Origin: Cupriavidus necator N-1
Lineage (GTDB): Bacteria > Pseudomonadota > Gammaproteobacteria > Burkholderiales > Burkholderiaceae
Assembly (NCBI RefSeq): GCF_000219215.1
Contig: NC_015727.1
Coordinates: 1,240,001-1,304,000 of the forward strand
Length of the DNA: 64,000 bases
Reading direction: 5' to 3'
In this document: positions 1 to 8,577 of the stretch, piece by piece
Layout: every line of letters starts with the position of its first letter
Position numbering within the stretch: position 1 is the stretch's first letter
Notes under the pieces: generated by a model
Told to the model about the DNA's origin: nothing
Database searches by the model: none
Seen by the model: only the letters and a program-made list of their open reading frames with translations
Program-made: the position numbers and the translations under genes

Positions 1-190
1 TCTGCGGCCACCCGCCAAGCAGTAGCAGCGGCGCCCCCTGGCCGCCGATGACGGCATGCAGGGTAAGGTCGCCAGCCGGGACCAGATAGCTTTCAAAGAC
101 ATCCGTAAATCCTGCCGCCAGTTGGGGAACATCGTGTACTGAGCCGTACCCGGCTGCGCGTTTCATCCTTTGAATCAACGGGATATTCAT
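1..190 (-). CDS. alpha/beta hydrolase, N-terminal part (cut by window edge)
   Basis: The 63 visible codons start at the ATG whose complement is 188-190, preceded on the minus strand by the purine-rich AGAGAGA. After about 45 residues there is a hydrophobic strand followed by Gly-Gly-Trp-Pro-Gln, the oxyanion-hole segment of epoxide-hydrolase/haloalkane-dehalogenase-like hydrolases, where HGWPQ is usual. The nucleophile elbow and the rest of the triad lie outside the window, so the substrate is unknown. The gene is divergent from the LysR gene at 466, its likely regulator. Confidence 0.6.
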   Translation of the reverse strand, partial: MNIPLIQRMKRAAGYGSVHDVPQLAAGFTDVFESYLVPAGDLTLHAVIGGQGAPLLLLGGWPQ

Positions 191-465
191 CAGGTTCTCT
201 CTTTCTGCGGAAGACGCTGTACGTTCGCTCATGACCGGACGACGTCGCTTGGTGCGCCCGCATCATCGGCGCGCGAACGGGTCATCGGGGCCATGACCAG
301 GCGGTTGGGCAGGGAATGGCGACCAATGCGAATGGGGGCAAATAGCTGGTTCATGCTGCGCTGTGCTCCGAAGTGATTGGTTGATGTAAAGCATCATCCG
401 GCAAATCACTCGCGGGATAAATATGGCAAAATTGAATTGATTGATCCACTCATGGAGCAGTCAGA

Positions 466-1344
466 ATGGAACTGCTGAACGACATGGCCCTGTTCGTGGA
501 GGTCGTCAAAGCCAGGAGCTTTCGCCGGGCGGCCGAGGCAATCGGTGTGCCGAACTCGACACTGTCGCGCCGCATCAGCTCCCTGGAGAAGGCGATCGGG
601 CTGCGCCTGCTGCATCGCACCACACGCAAGATCGAGCTGACCGAAGCTGGCCAGGTCTATTTCGAGCGCTGCAAGCGCATCGTCGACGAGGCGCGGCTTG
701 CACACGAGCAACTCGGCGAAATGCTGGCGCAGCCCAGTGGCGTGCTGCATGCCTCGCTGCCGGTGGATTTGGCCAATATCTTGCTGGCGCCGCTGATCGC
801 GGAATTCGCCCACCGCTATCCTGGCATCGGCTTTGAATTCGACCTCACGCCGCGGCGCGTCGATCTGGTGGCCGAGCCATTCGATGTCGCGATCCGCATG
901 GGGGAACCGCCAAGTTCGAACCTGATCGCGCGCCGCCTCGCCCGCCTGCCCCGCTATCTTTACGCTTCGCCGCAGTACATCGAACGCTTCGGCGAGCCAA
1001 GCCAGCCGGCCGATCTTGTACGGCATGAGTGTCTGCGGCTGCGCACAACGGAAGCCAGCGCATGGACACTGAAGGACGCGACGAAAACGGTTGAAGTCGC
1101 AGTCGGCGGCCGGTTCTTGCTCAACAGCGTCGGCATGATCCGGCGCCTCGCGACGCTCGACCTCGGCATCGCCGTATTGGCGGAAGCAATCATTGGTGAC
1201 GACGTGGCCAATGGACTACTGCGTCGAGTGCTGCCACAGTGGCAGGCCACACCCATCCCCGTCTATGCCATGACCGAGACGCGTCTGCTGCCGGCGAAGA
1301 CGCAGCGTTTTATCGAGTTCCTGCGAGAGCGCTTGGAGCAGTGA
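466..1344 (+). CDS. LysR-family transcriptional regulator (CrgA/DmlR-like)
   Basis: A 292-residue protein of full LysR length. The N-terminal winged HTH (about residues 1-60) has the usual pattern of a helix with S-F-R-R-A-A-E-A-I, a recognition helix with S-T-L-S-R-R-I, and the wing H-R-T-T-R. The effector-binding domain covers about 90-290, with the motif P-F-D-V-A-I-R-M-G typical of the CrgA/DmlR branch. The chosen ATG follows GGAGCAG at a good distance. It is divergent from the hydrolase at the left edge, which is the most likely target; the effector is unknown. Confidence 0.85.
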   Translation: MELLNDMALFVEVVKARSFRRAAEAIGVPNSTLSRRISSLEKAIGLRLLHRTTRKIELTEAGQVYFERCKRIVDEARLAHEQLGEMLAQPSGVLHASLPVDLANILLAPLIAEFAHRYPGIGFEFDLTPRRVDLVAEPFDVAIRMGEPPSSNLIARRLARLPRYLYASPQYIERFGEPSQPADLVRHECLRLRTTEASAWTLKDATKTVEVAVGGRFLLNSVGMIRRLATLDLGIAVLAEAIIGDDVANGLLRRVLPQWQATPIPVYAMTETRLLPAKTQRFIEFLRERLEQ

Positions 1345-1437
1345 GACCGCTCTCACCGGGGTCGCAACGTGCCATGACGATCCCGGAGTTGACCGGCGCT
1401 TCCGTGGCTCATTCCCTTCAACTGGCAGCGGCCTACT

Positions 1438-1452
1438 ATTGATACAATCAAT
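1438..1452. promoter_or_regulatory. LysR-type operator candidate (ATTGAT-ACA-ATCAAT)
   Basis: A perfect 6-bp inverted repeat with a 3-bp centre, matching the T-N11-A form of LysR-type operators. It ends 20 bp before the ATG of the LysR gene at 1473, a position suited to autoregulation. Confidence 0.45.
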
Positions 1453-1472
1453 TCGTCCACCCCGACGCAACG

Positions 1473-2390
1473 ATGAACAAGCTCTACTCACTGGACCTGA
1501 ATCTCCTGCTGGTTTTTGATGCGATGCTCCGTGTCGGCAGCGTGTCCAGGACCGCAGAGGAGATGGGGCTGACCCAGCCGTCCACGAGCAACGCGCTCGC
1601 GCGCCTGCGGAATTTCTTCGGCGACCCGCTGTTCGTGCGTTCTGATGGTGCCATGAGGCCAACGCCGCTGGCCTTGCAAATGGCGGAACCGGTCCAGGAG
1701 GCGCTGGGACAACTCCGCCGGGCGATCGAGGACAAGCGGTACTTCGACCCGATGACCTCCTGTCGGCGTTTTTCCATCTGTATGAACGAAATGGGACAAC
1801 GCGTCTTTTTGCCGAAGATCGTCACCCGCTTCGCCGAGATCGCGCCCGGGGTAGATCTCGAGGCTATGGAAATGACATCGCAGCTAGCGCAGGCGGCGAT
1901 GCCAAATGGCGACGTGGACCTTGTGATCGGCTATTTTTCAGATTTCGGGCCGAGCTTTTTCCGCCAGCGCGTGACGACAGGTCATTACGTCGCCGTTGCC
2001 CGCAAGGGGCATCCCCAAATAGACGGTATCCTGACCCTGCCCGCCTACCTGAACGCCTCGCACATCTCCTACGTGCCTGCTCTCGGCAATCACGCCGCGC
2101 TGGAGGCGCTCCTCGCGGAAGAATTCATGAAACACGGCGTGCGCCGCCGTGTCGCATTGCGCGTAGCGAATTCGCTCGGCATCCCGAAGATCATCTCCAG
2201 CACCGACCTGATCATGACCGTACCGTCCGTGCTGGCGCAGGCGTTCTGCGAAACGGCCCCCGTGCAGGTCTTCGACCTGCCGTTCGATATTCCGCATATC
2301 GAGATATTCCAATACTGGCACGCACGCTATCACCACGACCCTGCCAATCAGTGGCTACGCGCCCAGTTCAAAAGCTTGTTTCCGGACTGA
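1473..2390 (+). CDS. LysR-family regulator (NodD/LinR/NahR-like)
   Basis: A 305-residue regulator. It begins with the L-D-L-N-L-L-L-V-F-D signature of the NodD/NahR/LinR branch, followed by the HTH segment T-Q-P-S-T-S-N-A-L-A-R-L-R. The effector domain (about 90-305) contains G-D-V-D-L-V-I-G-Y-F. This branch commonly controls aromatic catabolism. It is followed on the same strand by the reductase-VOC-FAH-GlcG operon, its probable target. No strong Shine-Dalgarno is seen before the ATG; the 1438-1452 repeat lies just upstream. Confidence 0.85.
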   Translation: MNKLYSLDLNLLLVFDAMLRVGSVSRTAEEMGLTQPSTSNALARLRNFFGDPLFVRSDGAMRPTPLALQMAEPVQEALGQLRRAIEDKRYFDPMTSCRRFSICMNEMGQRVFLPKIVTRFAEIAPGVDLEAMEMTSQLAQAAMPNGDVDLVIGYFSDFGPSFFRQRVTTGHYVAVARKGHPQIDGILTLPAYLNASHISYVPALGNHAALEALLAEEFMKHGVRRRVALRVANSLGIPKIISSTDLIMTVPSVLAQAFCETAPVQVFDLPFDIPHIEIFQYWHARYHHDPANQWLRAQFKSLFPD

Positions 2391-2604
2391 CACTCTGAAC
2401 GCCATTGGCAGGATCAATGCTCTGCTGATGCGTGCAGGGCACATTCCATCCGCGAGCTGGCCTGATCCTGGCGATTTCCGCCTCGCACCTCCCGACTCCC
2501 CCCGGTATTCACTGCGTCAATACCTTACATTGACGCCACTGCATGGACGCACTGCGAGTCGCGCCCTAACCTCCCATCGCATTCCCGAAGAAGGAGGAGA
2601 CGCG

Positions 2605-2691
2605 ATGAAGCTATCTCAGCTGTGCCCGTCAGTGCATGTTAAGACAGCGCCCAATTCCCCGATCGCAGCGGCTTGGGGGCTCTTGTCATGA
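2605..2691 (+). CDS. 28-codon open frame with a strong RBS, coupled to the reductase gene
   Basis: An ATG follows AAGGAGGAGA at ideal spacing and opens a 28-codon frame whose TGA overlaps the ATG of the reductase gene (ATGA at 2688-2691). The downstream ATG has only a weak site of its own, so the short frame probably delivers ribosomes to it. The peptide matches no family I know. It could be a leader peptide or the stump of a deleted first gene, for example an oxygenase subunit partnering the orphan reductase. Confidence 0.4.
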   Translation: MKLSQLCPSVHVKTAPNSPIAAAWGLLS

Positions 2692-3731
2692 CCAGGCACA
2701 CGATCACCCTGCTGCCCAGTGGCAACCAGTTCCAGTGCGACGACGGCGAGACGATCCTGACGGCCGGCCTGGCTGCCGGCCTGCTCATGCCTTTCAGCTG
2801 CCGCTCTGGTGTCTGCAACACTTGCCGCGGCACCGTCAGGCAAGGCAAGGTGGATTTCGGCAATGTTCACCCGACCTACCTCAGTGAAGACGACAAGCAT
2901 GCCGGCAAAGCGCTGCTGTGCTCGGCCAAAGCCATCGGCGACTGCAGCATCGAGGTCCGCGAACTGGACCCGGCAGAAGCTTTCCCGGTGCGCCGTTTGC
3001 CGTGCCGCGTACTGCATCTCGAAAGGCTAGCGCCAGACGTCATGCTGATCACCATTGGCCTGCCGCCCAACGAGCCAACCGTCTTCAAAGCCGGCCAGTA
3101 CGTTGACTTCGTGCTCAAGGACGGCACGCGCCGCAGCTACTCGATCGCGACCGCACCTTCCAGCGAAGGTGTAAGGCAAGTCGACCTGCACGTTCGCCTG
3201 GTTCCCGGTGGTCGCTTCACGGAGCACGTGTTCAACACGATGAAGCTGCGCGAAACGATGATGCTGGAGATGCCGCTCGGGTCCTTCTACTGGCGAGCGA
3301 GCAGCGACAAACCAATGATCATGCTCGCTTCAGGCACGGGATTCGCACCGATCAAGTCCATCATCGACTACAGCATCGCGTGCGGAAACACGCGTCCCAT
3401 CACCCTTTACTGGGGCGGCCGCACGCGTGCATGCATCTACATGGCTTCGCTTGTCGAGAAGTGGGTCGCTGAGCACGACCACATCAAGTTTATCCCCGTC
3501 GTGAGTGACGCCACCCCCGAATGCAACTGGACTGGTCGCAGCGGATTCGTGCACAAGGCGGTCATAGAAGACTTCCCCGACATGTCCGCCTATCAGGTAT
3601 ATGCCTGCGGCGCGCCGATCGTCGTCGATTCCGCCCGCCGCGATTTTACGGCGCGGTGCGGCCTTCCAGAAGACGAGTTCTACGCCGATTCCTTTATCAA
3701 CGAAGCAGACCGACAGAAAGCCGCTGCTTGA
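2688..3731 (+). CDS. [2Fe-2S] ferredoxin/FAD/NAD(P) oxygenase reductase
   Basis: A 347-residue electron-transfer protein. Residues 1-95 are a plant-type ferredoxin domain with the cluster motif C-R-S-G-V-C-N-T-C and a later fourth cysteine (A-L-L-C). The FAD domain (about 100-205) carries R-R-S-Y-S-I-A, and the NAD(P) domain (about 210-347) carries G-T-G-F-A-P and a terminal C-G-A-P. This architecture supplies electrons to Rieske or di-iron oxygenases. No oxygenase component is adjacent, so its partner is missing or elsewhere. Translation is probably coupled to the short frame at 2605. Confidence 0.88.
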   Translation: MTRHTITLLPSGNQFQCDDGETILTAGLAAGLLMPFSCRSGVCNTCRGTVRQGKVDFGNVHPTYLSEDDKHAGKALLCSAKAIGDCSIEVRELDPAEAFPVRRLPCRVLHLERLAPDVMLITIGLPPNEPTVFKAGQYVDFVLKDGTRRSYSIATAPSSEGVRQVDLHVRLVPGGRFTEHVFNTMKLRETMMLEMPLGSFYWRASSDKPMIMLASGTGFAPIKSIIDYSIACGNTRPITLYWGGRTRACIYMASLVEKWVAEHDHIKFIPVVSDATPECNWTGRSGFVHKAVIEDFPDMSAYQVYACGAPIVVDSARRDFTARCGLPEDEFYADSFINEADRQKAAA

Positions 3732-3761
3732 GCTCACCGGCAATACTAAGGAGACAACACG

Positions 3762-4313
3762 ATGGAAATCAACATCGAAGATGCCATTCCCACGGACTTC
3801 ACCGCGCCTGTCCCAGAGCGCAATTCGCATGTGAAGCCCTTCTGTCTTGGACATGGCACCCTGGAATGCTTCAGCCTGAAGGAGTCCCGCAAATTCTATG
3901 AGGAGTTCCTCGGCCTGGAGTGCCGCCGCCACGCCAAACCGTCAATGTCGGTTCGCCTGGGTATGCGCTTCCACATTGTGTGCGTGGAAGTCGGTGACGC
4001 AGTCCACCCTTGCAATGTCCTTAACCACTGGGGGCTGGACGTCAAGTCGCGCGAAAGTGTGGACGAAGCCTACCAGGCGGCGCTCAAGTACAAAGACCAA
4101 TACAAGATCCGTCAGGTGCTGGAACCGCACGAGCAGCACAGCGTGTACTCGTTCTACCTGGAAGACCTGGACCACAACTGGTGGGAGATCCAGTACTACC
4201 CGAACGGGTTCCAGCATGACGACTTCTTCGATTTTGGGGACCGATTCTCCGACGACGAAAAAGTCGACCTTAGCGCGCTCCCTGAACTCAATATCTTCGG
4301 AAAGGCAGACTAA
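3762..4313 (+). CDS. VOC-superfamily protein (single-module, extradiol-type)
   Basis: A 183-residue protein with one vicinal-oxygen-chelate module. A His in C-L-G-H-G-T-L-E-C begins the module and a Glu in W-W-E-I-Q-Y ends it, the usual first and last metal ligands. A good RBS (AAGGAGA) precedes the ATG and the stop codon directly abuts the next gene. Members of this superfamily include ring-cleaving dioxygenases. Position between a reductase and an acylpyruvase-type hydrolase suggests a ring-fission or isomerase step, but the reaction cannot be read from the sequence. Confidence 0.7.
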   Translation: MEINIEDAIPTDFTAPVPERNSHVKPFCLGHGTLECFSLKESRKFYEEFLGLECRRHAKPSMSVRLGMRFHIVCVEVGDAVHPCNVLNHWGLDVKSRESVDEAYQAALKYKDQYKIRQVLEPHEQHSVYSFYLEDLDHNWWEIQYYPNGFQHDDFFDFGDRFSDDEKVDLSALPELNIFGKAD

Positions 4314-5207
4314 ATGATCCAGCTCGTTACCTTCAAGGTGCCAGAGGGCGTGCGCACCGGCATGATGACCAACGGCAAGATTTACCAGTCCGGTGCCTAC
4401 AACGACATGCTCGAAGTACTCGCGGACTGGTCCAACGCTTCAGCAAAGCTCGAGACGCTTGGCCCCAAACTGGCCGAGCGAGACGACGTGAAGAATGCCG
4501 AACTGGTTGCGCCGCTTCCGGCGCCGCGGAACATCTATTTCGCAGGGGCGAACTACAAGGACCACGTTGAGGAAATGAGGGAGCGCCTCAAGCTCAACAT
4601 CAACGCTGATCCGAAGGGCAGCGGCGAGAAGCCCTGGCACTCGCTCAAGTCGACCGGCTCGAGCGTGGTGGGTCCCGGCACCAGGGTGGCGCTGCCAGGC
4701 GGGTCGAAGATGCTCGATTGGGAGGTGGAACTGGCAGTCGTCATCGGCAAGCCTGCAAAGGATGTGTCGCGGGACAACGCGCTCGACTGTGTGGCTGGCT
4801 ATACCGTCGCCAACGACCTGTCCGCTCGCGACCACATCTTCCGCCCCGAAGTGGCAGAGACCTCGCCCTTCCGCTATGACTGGATCGGCCAGAAGTCATT
4901 CGACGGTTCTTGCCCGATGGGTCCGGCCATCACCCCTGCGCAATTCATTGGCGACCCGATGAACCTGAGCATGAAACTGTGGGTCAACGACAAGCTTAAG
5001 CAGGATTCCAACACCAACCAGATGCTGTTCGACATCGCCGACCAGATCTCCCATCTGTCCTCGCGCGTGACGCTCCTCCCAGGCGACGTTATCCTGACAG
5101 GCACGCCAGCCGGGGTTGGTATGCCGAACAGCGATTTCTTGAAGCCGGGCGATGTCGTCAAGCAGTGGATCGAAAGCATTGGCGAATTCGAGTTCACGAT
5201 CGCATAA
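4314..5207 (+). CDS. fumarylacetoacetate hydrolase (FAH) family protein
   Basis: A 297-residue protein with the FAH C-terminal fold: A-G-A-N-Y-K-D-H near residue 80, the metal-ligand segment D-W-E-V-E-L-A-V-V-I-G near 140, and the terminal G-T-P-A-G-V-G. Family members cleave or isomerise acylpyruvates and open-ring dienoates in aromatic pathways (fumarylpyruvate hydrolase, HHDD isomerase). It starts immediately after the VOC stop codon, indicating a tight operon. The likely role is processing a ring-cleavage product; the exact substrate is unknown. Confidence 0.82.
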   Translation: MIQLVTFKVPEGVRTGMMTNGKIYQSGAYNDMLEVLADWSNASAKLETLGPKLAERDDVKNAELVAPLPAPRNIYFAGANYKDHVEEMRERLKLNINADPKGSGEKPWHSLKSTGSSVVGPGTRVALPGGSKMLDWEVELAVVIGKPAKDVSRDNALDCVAGYTVANDLSARDHIFRPEVAETSPFRYDWIGQKSFDGSCPMGPAITPAQFIGDPMNLSMKLWVNDKLKQDSNTNQMLFDIADQISHLSSRVTLLPGDVILTGTPAGVGMPNSDFLKPGDVVKQWIESIGEFEFTIA

Positions 5208-5231
5208 GCGGCCTAGCGATTGAGACTAGCA

Positions 5232-5265
5232 GGCAGCGCCGGCGCACGTTGACGCCGGCGCTGCC
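5232..5265. terminator. 13-bp perfect hairpin between the FAH and GlcG genes
   Basis: GGCAGCGCCGGCG (5232-5244) pairs perfectly with 5253-5265 across an 8-nt loop. No T-run follows, so it may act as an mRNA-stabilising or attenuating hairpin that separates the FAH gene from the GlcG gene rather than as a classic terminator. Confidence 0.45.
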
Positions 5266-5286
5266 ATTAATGGAGAGGACATAAGG

Positions 5287-5691
5287 ATGTATCAGAAGAC
5301 CAGTCTCGGCATGGCGGAACTGAAGAAGGTAGCCGATGCTGCCCAGGCCTATGCCAGCGCAAAACAATGGATCGTGACGATTGCCATCGTCGACGATGGC
5401 GGCCATCTGCAATGGCTGCAGCGGGCCGACGGGGCCCCGCCGGCAACCGCCTACATCGCAGCCGCCAAGGCCCGCACGGCGGCGATGGGCCAGCGTGAAA
5501 GCAAGTTCTATGAAGATATGGTCAACGCAGGTCGGCAGGCGTTTTTGACTGCGCCCGGCCTGGATTGCCTTCTGGAAGGCGGCGTGCCAATCACGGTCAA
5601 CGGTAGCTGCGCCGGGGCGATCGGTGTGAGCGGCGTCCGCTCCAACGAAGATGTTGAAATCGCGCGCGCTGGTATCGCTGCGCTGGCCTAG
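5287..5691 (+). CDS. GlcG/HbpS family heme-binding-like protein
   Basis: A 134-residue protein of the GlcG/HbpS (DUF336) family: an N-terminal helix with A-D-A-A-Q-A-Y-A, then A-I-V-D-D-G-G-H-L, and the Gly-rich end G-A-I-G-V-S-G. These small proteins occur in many aromatic and glycolate operons and some bind heme; their biochemical role is usually unclear. No signal peptide is seen, so it is probably cytosolic. An RBS (GGAGAGGA) precedes the ATG. It is the last gene of the plus-strand operon. Confidence 0.75.
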   Translation: MYQKTSLGMAELKKVADAAQAYASAKQWIVTIAIVDDGGHLQWLQRADGAPPATAYIAAAKARTAAMGQRESKFYEDMVNAGRQAFLTAPGLDCLLEGGVPITVNGSCAGAIGVSGVRSNEDVEIARAGIAALA

Positions 5692-5848
5692 CCTGCTTGT
5701 CGCGGGCGGCCAGTTTTCCCCACCCGCCAATCGTCGACGCAGATAACGACGCGACGTGCCGATCCTGCAGACCGACCGCAGGTAAAGAATGACCGCGTAG
5801 CAGTGCCAGGGTGGAAGCGGTTTGCGCATGCGTTTCGACAACGAAATT

Positions 5849-5880
5849 GGCCGGAAATGTTCTCGGCAACATTTCCGGCC
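5849..5880. terminator. bidirectional terminator between convergent genes
   Basis: GGCCGGAAATGTT (5849-5861) pairs perfectly with 5868-5880 over a 6-nt loop and is followed by TTTCCT. It lies between the ends of the convergent GlcG and beta-hydroxyacid dehydrogenase genes. Confidence 0.65.
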
Positions 5881-5911
5881 TTTCCTCGTTCAAGCGAGCC
5901 CCATGCGCATT

Positions 5912-6760
5912 TCAGGAGATCACTTCCACCAAGCTCTCGGTGTCTGAGTCTCCCAACCCTTCGGATACCGCTCTTTCATAGTACTGCTTCGCGCTGCCCA
6001 AGAACGTAAGTTCCATTCCCGACGCCAACGCGTCGTCGTGGATCACGTTGATCACGTCGAGCAGCATCGATACCGTGCCCGCACCCTTACCATAGGCGCC
6101 GCTGGCCATCGTCTTGCCGCGCATGCCGAGTACACCGGACTGCGCGATCGGCGGGATATGGTCGAGCAACGTGCCGATGTCGAGCCCCGATCTCTTCGCG
6201 TAGACAACCGCCTCTGCCGCGGCGACCGTATGTACGGCGAGCAGCATGTTGGACACGTACTTCAGCTTGGAGCCGTCGCCGAACTTTCCCACGTAACGGG
6301 CGGCGGCGAACTTCCGCAGTTCGTCTTCGACAACGCGGCAGGCCTCCTCCTCTCCGCTCATGTATACCACCGCGCGACCCGCTTCGATCAGCGGCGGATT
6401 GCCCATGACGGGAGCGTCAAGGAAGATTGCTGATGCACGCGACAAGCGGTCGCGCACCTCGCGCTTGAGCTCGATCGGCGCTACCCCGAGGTCGACGAAT
6501 GTCTGACCGGCCCTGACGTGCGCGAGCACATTACCTGCGCCGAAAAACAGGGATTCGAGCGCCGCGTCTGGCACGCACAACAGCACGATATCCGACTGGT
6601 CGACCAACTCCGCCGCCGACGCGCAGTGCCGGCCGCCGGCCTCAACAAAGGCGGAGTTGTCAGCACGGCGATAGCCGAAGGGCACTGTACCCGCACCAAT
6701 GAGCTTGCGGGCGATGGCCAGGCCGATGCCACCCGTTCCCAGAATTCCAATAGATGTCAT
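5912..6760 (-). CDS. NAD(P)-dependent beta-hydroxyacid dehydrogenase (HIBADH family)
   Basis: A 282-residue protein with an N-terminal Rossmann motif G-I-L-G-T-G-G-I-G and a central helix with K-x-x-x-N (K-Y-V-S-N), carrying the catalytic Lys and the conserved Asn of the 3-hydroxyisobutyrate dehydrogenase superfamily. Its C-terminal helical domain is of normal length. It begins 6 nt after the YciI-like gene and is the last gene of the long minus-strand unit, ending at the 5849-5880 terminator. It probably oxidises or reduces a small hydroxy- or oxo-acid; the substrate is not evident. Confidence 0.78.
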   Translation of the reverse strand: MTSIGILGTGGIGLAIARKLIGAGTVPFGYRRADNSAFVEAGGRHCASAAELVDQSDIVLLCVPDAALESLFFGAGNVLAHVRAGQTFVDLGVAPIELKREVRDRLSRASAIFLDAPVMGNPPLIEAGRAVVYMSGEEEACRVVEDELRKFAAARYVGKFGDGSKLKYVSNMLLAVHTVAAAEAVVYAKRSGLDIGTLLDHIPPIAQSGVLGMRGKTMASGAYGKGAGTVSMLLDVINVIHDDALASGMELTFLGSAKQYYERAVSEGLGDSDTESLVEVIS

Positions 6761-6766
6761 CTCTTC

Positions 6767-7108
6767 TTAACCAAGTTCGAATTTTCCGGTGGAATAGTTG
6801 AGAGTAAGGCGTAGGCCGCCTTCCATCAGCATCCAGGTGAGCAACTCGTATTCCACGGCGCCAGCAGCCACAAACGGGTCAGTATCGCCGATTGCTATCG
6901 CTTCCTGCTCATCGGTCGCACGCAAGACAGTCATGCCGCCGCCAGCACCACGCGGCCGGCCGCGCACGATGAATGGGCCAGAGGCGAAGATCACTCCCTC
7001 GCGCTCCTGCGCGATCATCCATTTCAAATGAAGCGCGACGAGTTCTTCGTTCAGCAACTCGGCGCGCACGGTCCGGCGCAGCATCACATACAGCTTCTGG
7101 TTGAGCAT
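6767..7108 (-). CDS. YciI-like protein
   Basis: A 113-residue protein starting at an internal ATG; a longer frame with a GTG start would overlap livF by about 40 bp and adds residues unlike the family. It has the YciI/dimeric alpha-beta barrel pattern: a strand with L-Y-V-M-L-R-R, a helix containing H-L-K-W-M, then G-V-I-F-A-S-G-P-F and a D-P-F-V motif near the end. Members are muconolactone-isomerase-like small proteins, sometimes isomerases or dehalogenases. It sits between livF and the dehydrogenase gene. Confidence 0.6.
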   Translation of the reverse strand: MLNQKLYVMLRRTVRAELLNEELVALHLKWMIAQEREGVIFASGPFIVRGRPRGAGGGMTVLRATDEQEAIAIGDTDPFVAAGAVEYELLTWMLMEGGLRLTLNYSTGKFELG

Positions 7109-7139
7109 GCCGGCGGTCAACGAATCTACGAGCGAGCGA

Positions 7140-7832
7140 TCAGACTCCAAGATATCGCTCCCAGATCTCCGGCTGTTCACTTAGCTGTGCGCTGCTTCCT
7201 GTCCATCCGATCCGTCCGTTTTCGATGAAGTAGTGACGATCCGCGAGGCCAATCAGGTTCTGGACATACTTATCGATCACCAGGATGGACTGGCCTTCCC
7301 TCTTCACCTCGTGCAGGCAACGCCAGATCTCCTGGCGAATCAGCGGCGCCAGCCCTTCGGTTGCCTCGTCGATCAGCAACAGCCTGGCGTTGGTCAACAG
7401 CGCCCGCGAAATGGCCAGCATTTGCTGCTCGCCGCCAGATAGCTGGAAGCCCATGTTGTCCTTACGCCTTTCCAGGACCGGAAACAGCTTGTATATCCGT
7501 TGCAAGGTCCACTGGCCCCGGCGCGCGAACGCAACGAGGTTCTCGTATACCGTCAGGTTGGAAAAAATCCGGCGGCCTTCCGGCACCAGGCCGATCCCAT
7601 TTCGACTGATGCGTTCCGGTGCCATCCCGGCCACCTCGCATCCGTTGAAGCGCACACTGCCGCGCATCGGCCTTAGCAGGCCAGAGGTGGCCTTGACGGT
7701 CGTGCTCTTGCCCATGCCGTTGCGGCCGAGCAGCGTCACTACTTCGCCTTCATCGATAAAGAGGTCGACACCGAACAGCACCTGGCTCGCGCCGTAGCCG
7801 GCCTCAACCGACGTCAGTTCCAGCAGGCTCAT
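7140..7832 (-). CDS. livF: branched-chain-type ABC importer ATPase LivF
   Basis: A 230-residue ATP-binding protein with Walker A G-R-N-G-M-G-K-S-T, signature L-S-G-G-E-Q-Q and Walker B L-L-L-I-D-E. The short length and E-A-T-E-G-L-A-P after Walker B are typical of LivF. It pairs with LivG to energise the LivHM permease. The gene starts 1 nt after livG stops, so translation is coupled. In this setting the importer more likely carries an aromatic acid or related ring compound than an amino acid, but this is inferred from context only. Confidence 0.92.
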   Translation of the reverse strand: MSLLELTSVEAGYGASQVLFGVDLFIDEGEVVTLLGRNGMGKSTTVKATSGLLRPMRGSVRFNGCEVAGMAPERISRNGIGLVPEGRRIFSNLTVYENLVAFARRGQWTLQRIYKLFPVLERRKDNMGFQLSGGEQQMLAISRALLTNARLLLIDEATEGLAPLIRQEIWRCLHEVKREGQSILVIDKYVQNLIGLADRHYFIENGRIGWTGSSAQLSEQPEIWERYLGV

Positions 7833-7833
7833 A

Positions 7834-8577
7834 TCACTCTCCCAGATAGGCGCGCTTTACTTCCGCGCTGCTCTTGACTTCGTCGGGTGATCCATTAAAG
7901 ATCCGCTTTCCCGCCACAAACACCGAGATCCGATCGGACAGCCTGAAGACTGCGTCCATGTCGTGCTCGATCAGCAGGATGGACAGGTTCTTTCCCTTGA
8001 GGCTCTTGATGAAGTCGACAAACCAGGGTACCTGGTTCGGGGATAGCCCGGCCATCGGCTCATCAAGCAGCAACAGGCGCGGCCTTAGCGCCAGCGCGAG
8101 CCCGATTTCCAGCTGGCGCTGCTGGCCATATGACAAGTGGGAGGCCTGGGTATGAAGTTCGTCCGCCAACTGGATGCGGTGCGCAACCGAAACCACTTCC
8201 TCGCGCAGTTCTTCGACCAATGCCTTACCAAAGAAGCGGAAGCTAGCCTTCAGCCGCGACTGAACGCTGATGGCGAGATTCTCGAATACCGAGAGATTGC
8301 GGAAAATGCTGGTGATCTGGTAAGAGCGCACCAGGCCCATGTCGGCGCGCTCGGCCATGCTCAGGCGGGTTATGTCGGTTCCGTAGAATGAAATGGATCC
8401 CTTATCCGAAAGCAGCCCGCCGGCGAGCTGCGATATGAACGTGGTCTTGCCGGCTCCGTTTGGCCCGATCAGCGCGTGGATCTGGCTGTCCGTGATGTCG
8501 AAGTCGACATGATCGGTAGCCATCAGTCCGCCAAAGCGCTTGACGAGGCCCCTTACCGCTAACACTTGCTCAGCCAT
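7834..8577 (-). CDS. livG: branched-chain-type ABC importer ATPase LivG
   Basis: A 247-residue ATPase with Walker A G-P-N-G-A-G-K-T-T, signature L-S-Y-G-Q-Q-R, Walker B L-L-L-D-E-P and the LivG-type M-A-G-L-S segment. Its start overlaps the livM end by 8 nt. It is the second ATPase subunit of the LivFGHMK importer. Confidence 0.92.
   Translation of the reverse strand: MAEQVLAVRGLVKRFGGLMATDHVDFDITDSQIHALIGPNGAGKTTFISQLAGGLLSDKGSISFYGTDITRLSMAERADMGLVRSYQITSIFRNLSVFENLAISVQSRLKASFRFFGKALVEELREEVVSVAHRIQLADELHTQASHLSYGQQRQLEIGLALALRPRLLLLDEPMAGLSPNQVPWFVDFIKSLKGKNLSILLIEHDMDAVFRLSDRISVFVAGKRIFNGSPDEVKSSAEVKRAYLGE

Noticed and set aside
170..376. 68-codon open frame in the hydrolase/LysR gap
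   Set aside because: No RBS, no family resemblance, and it overlaps the hydrolase start.
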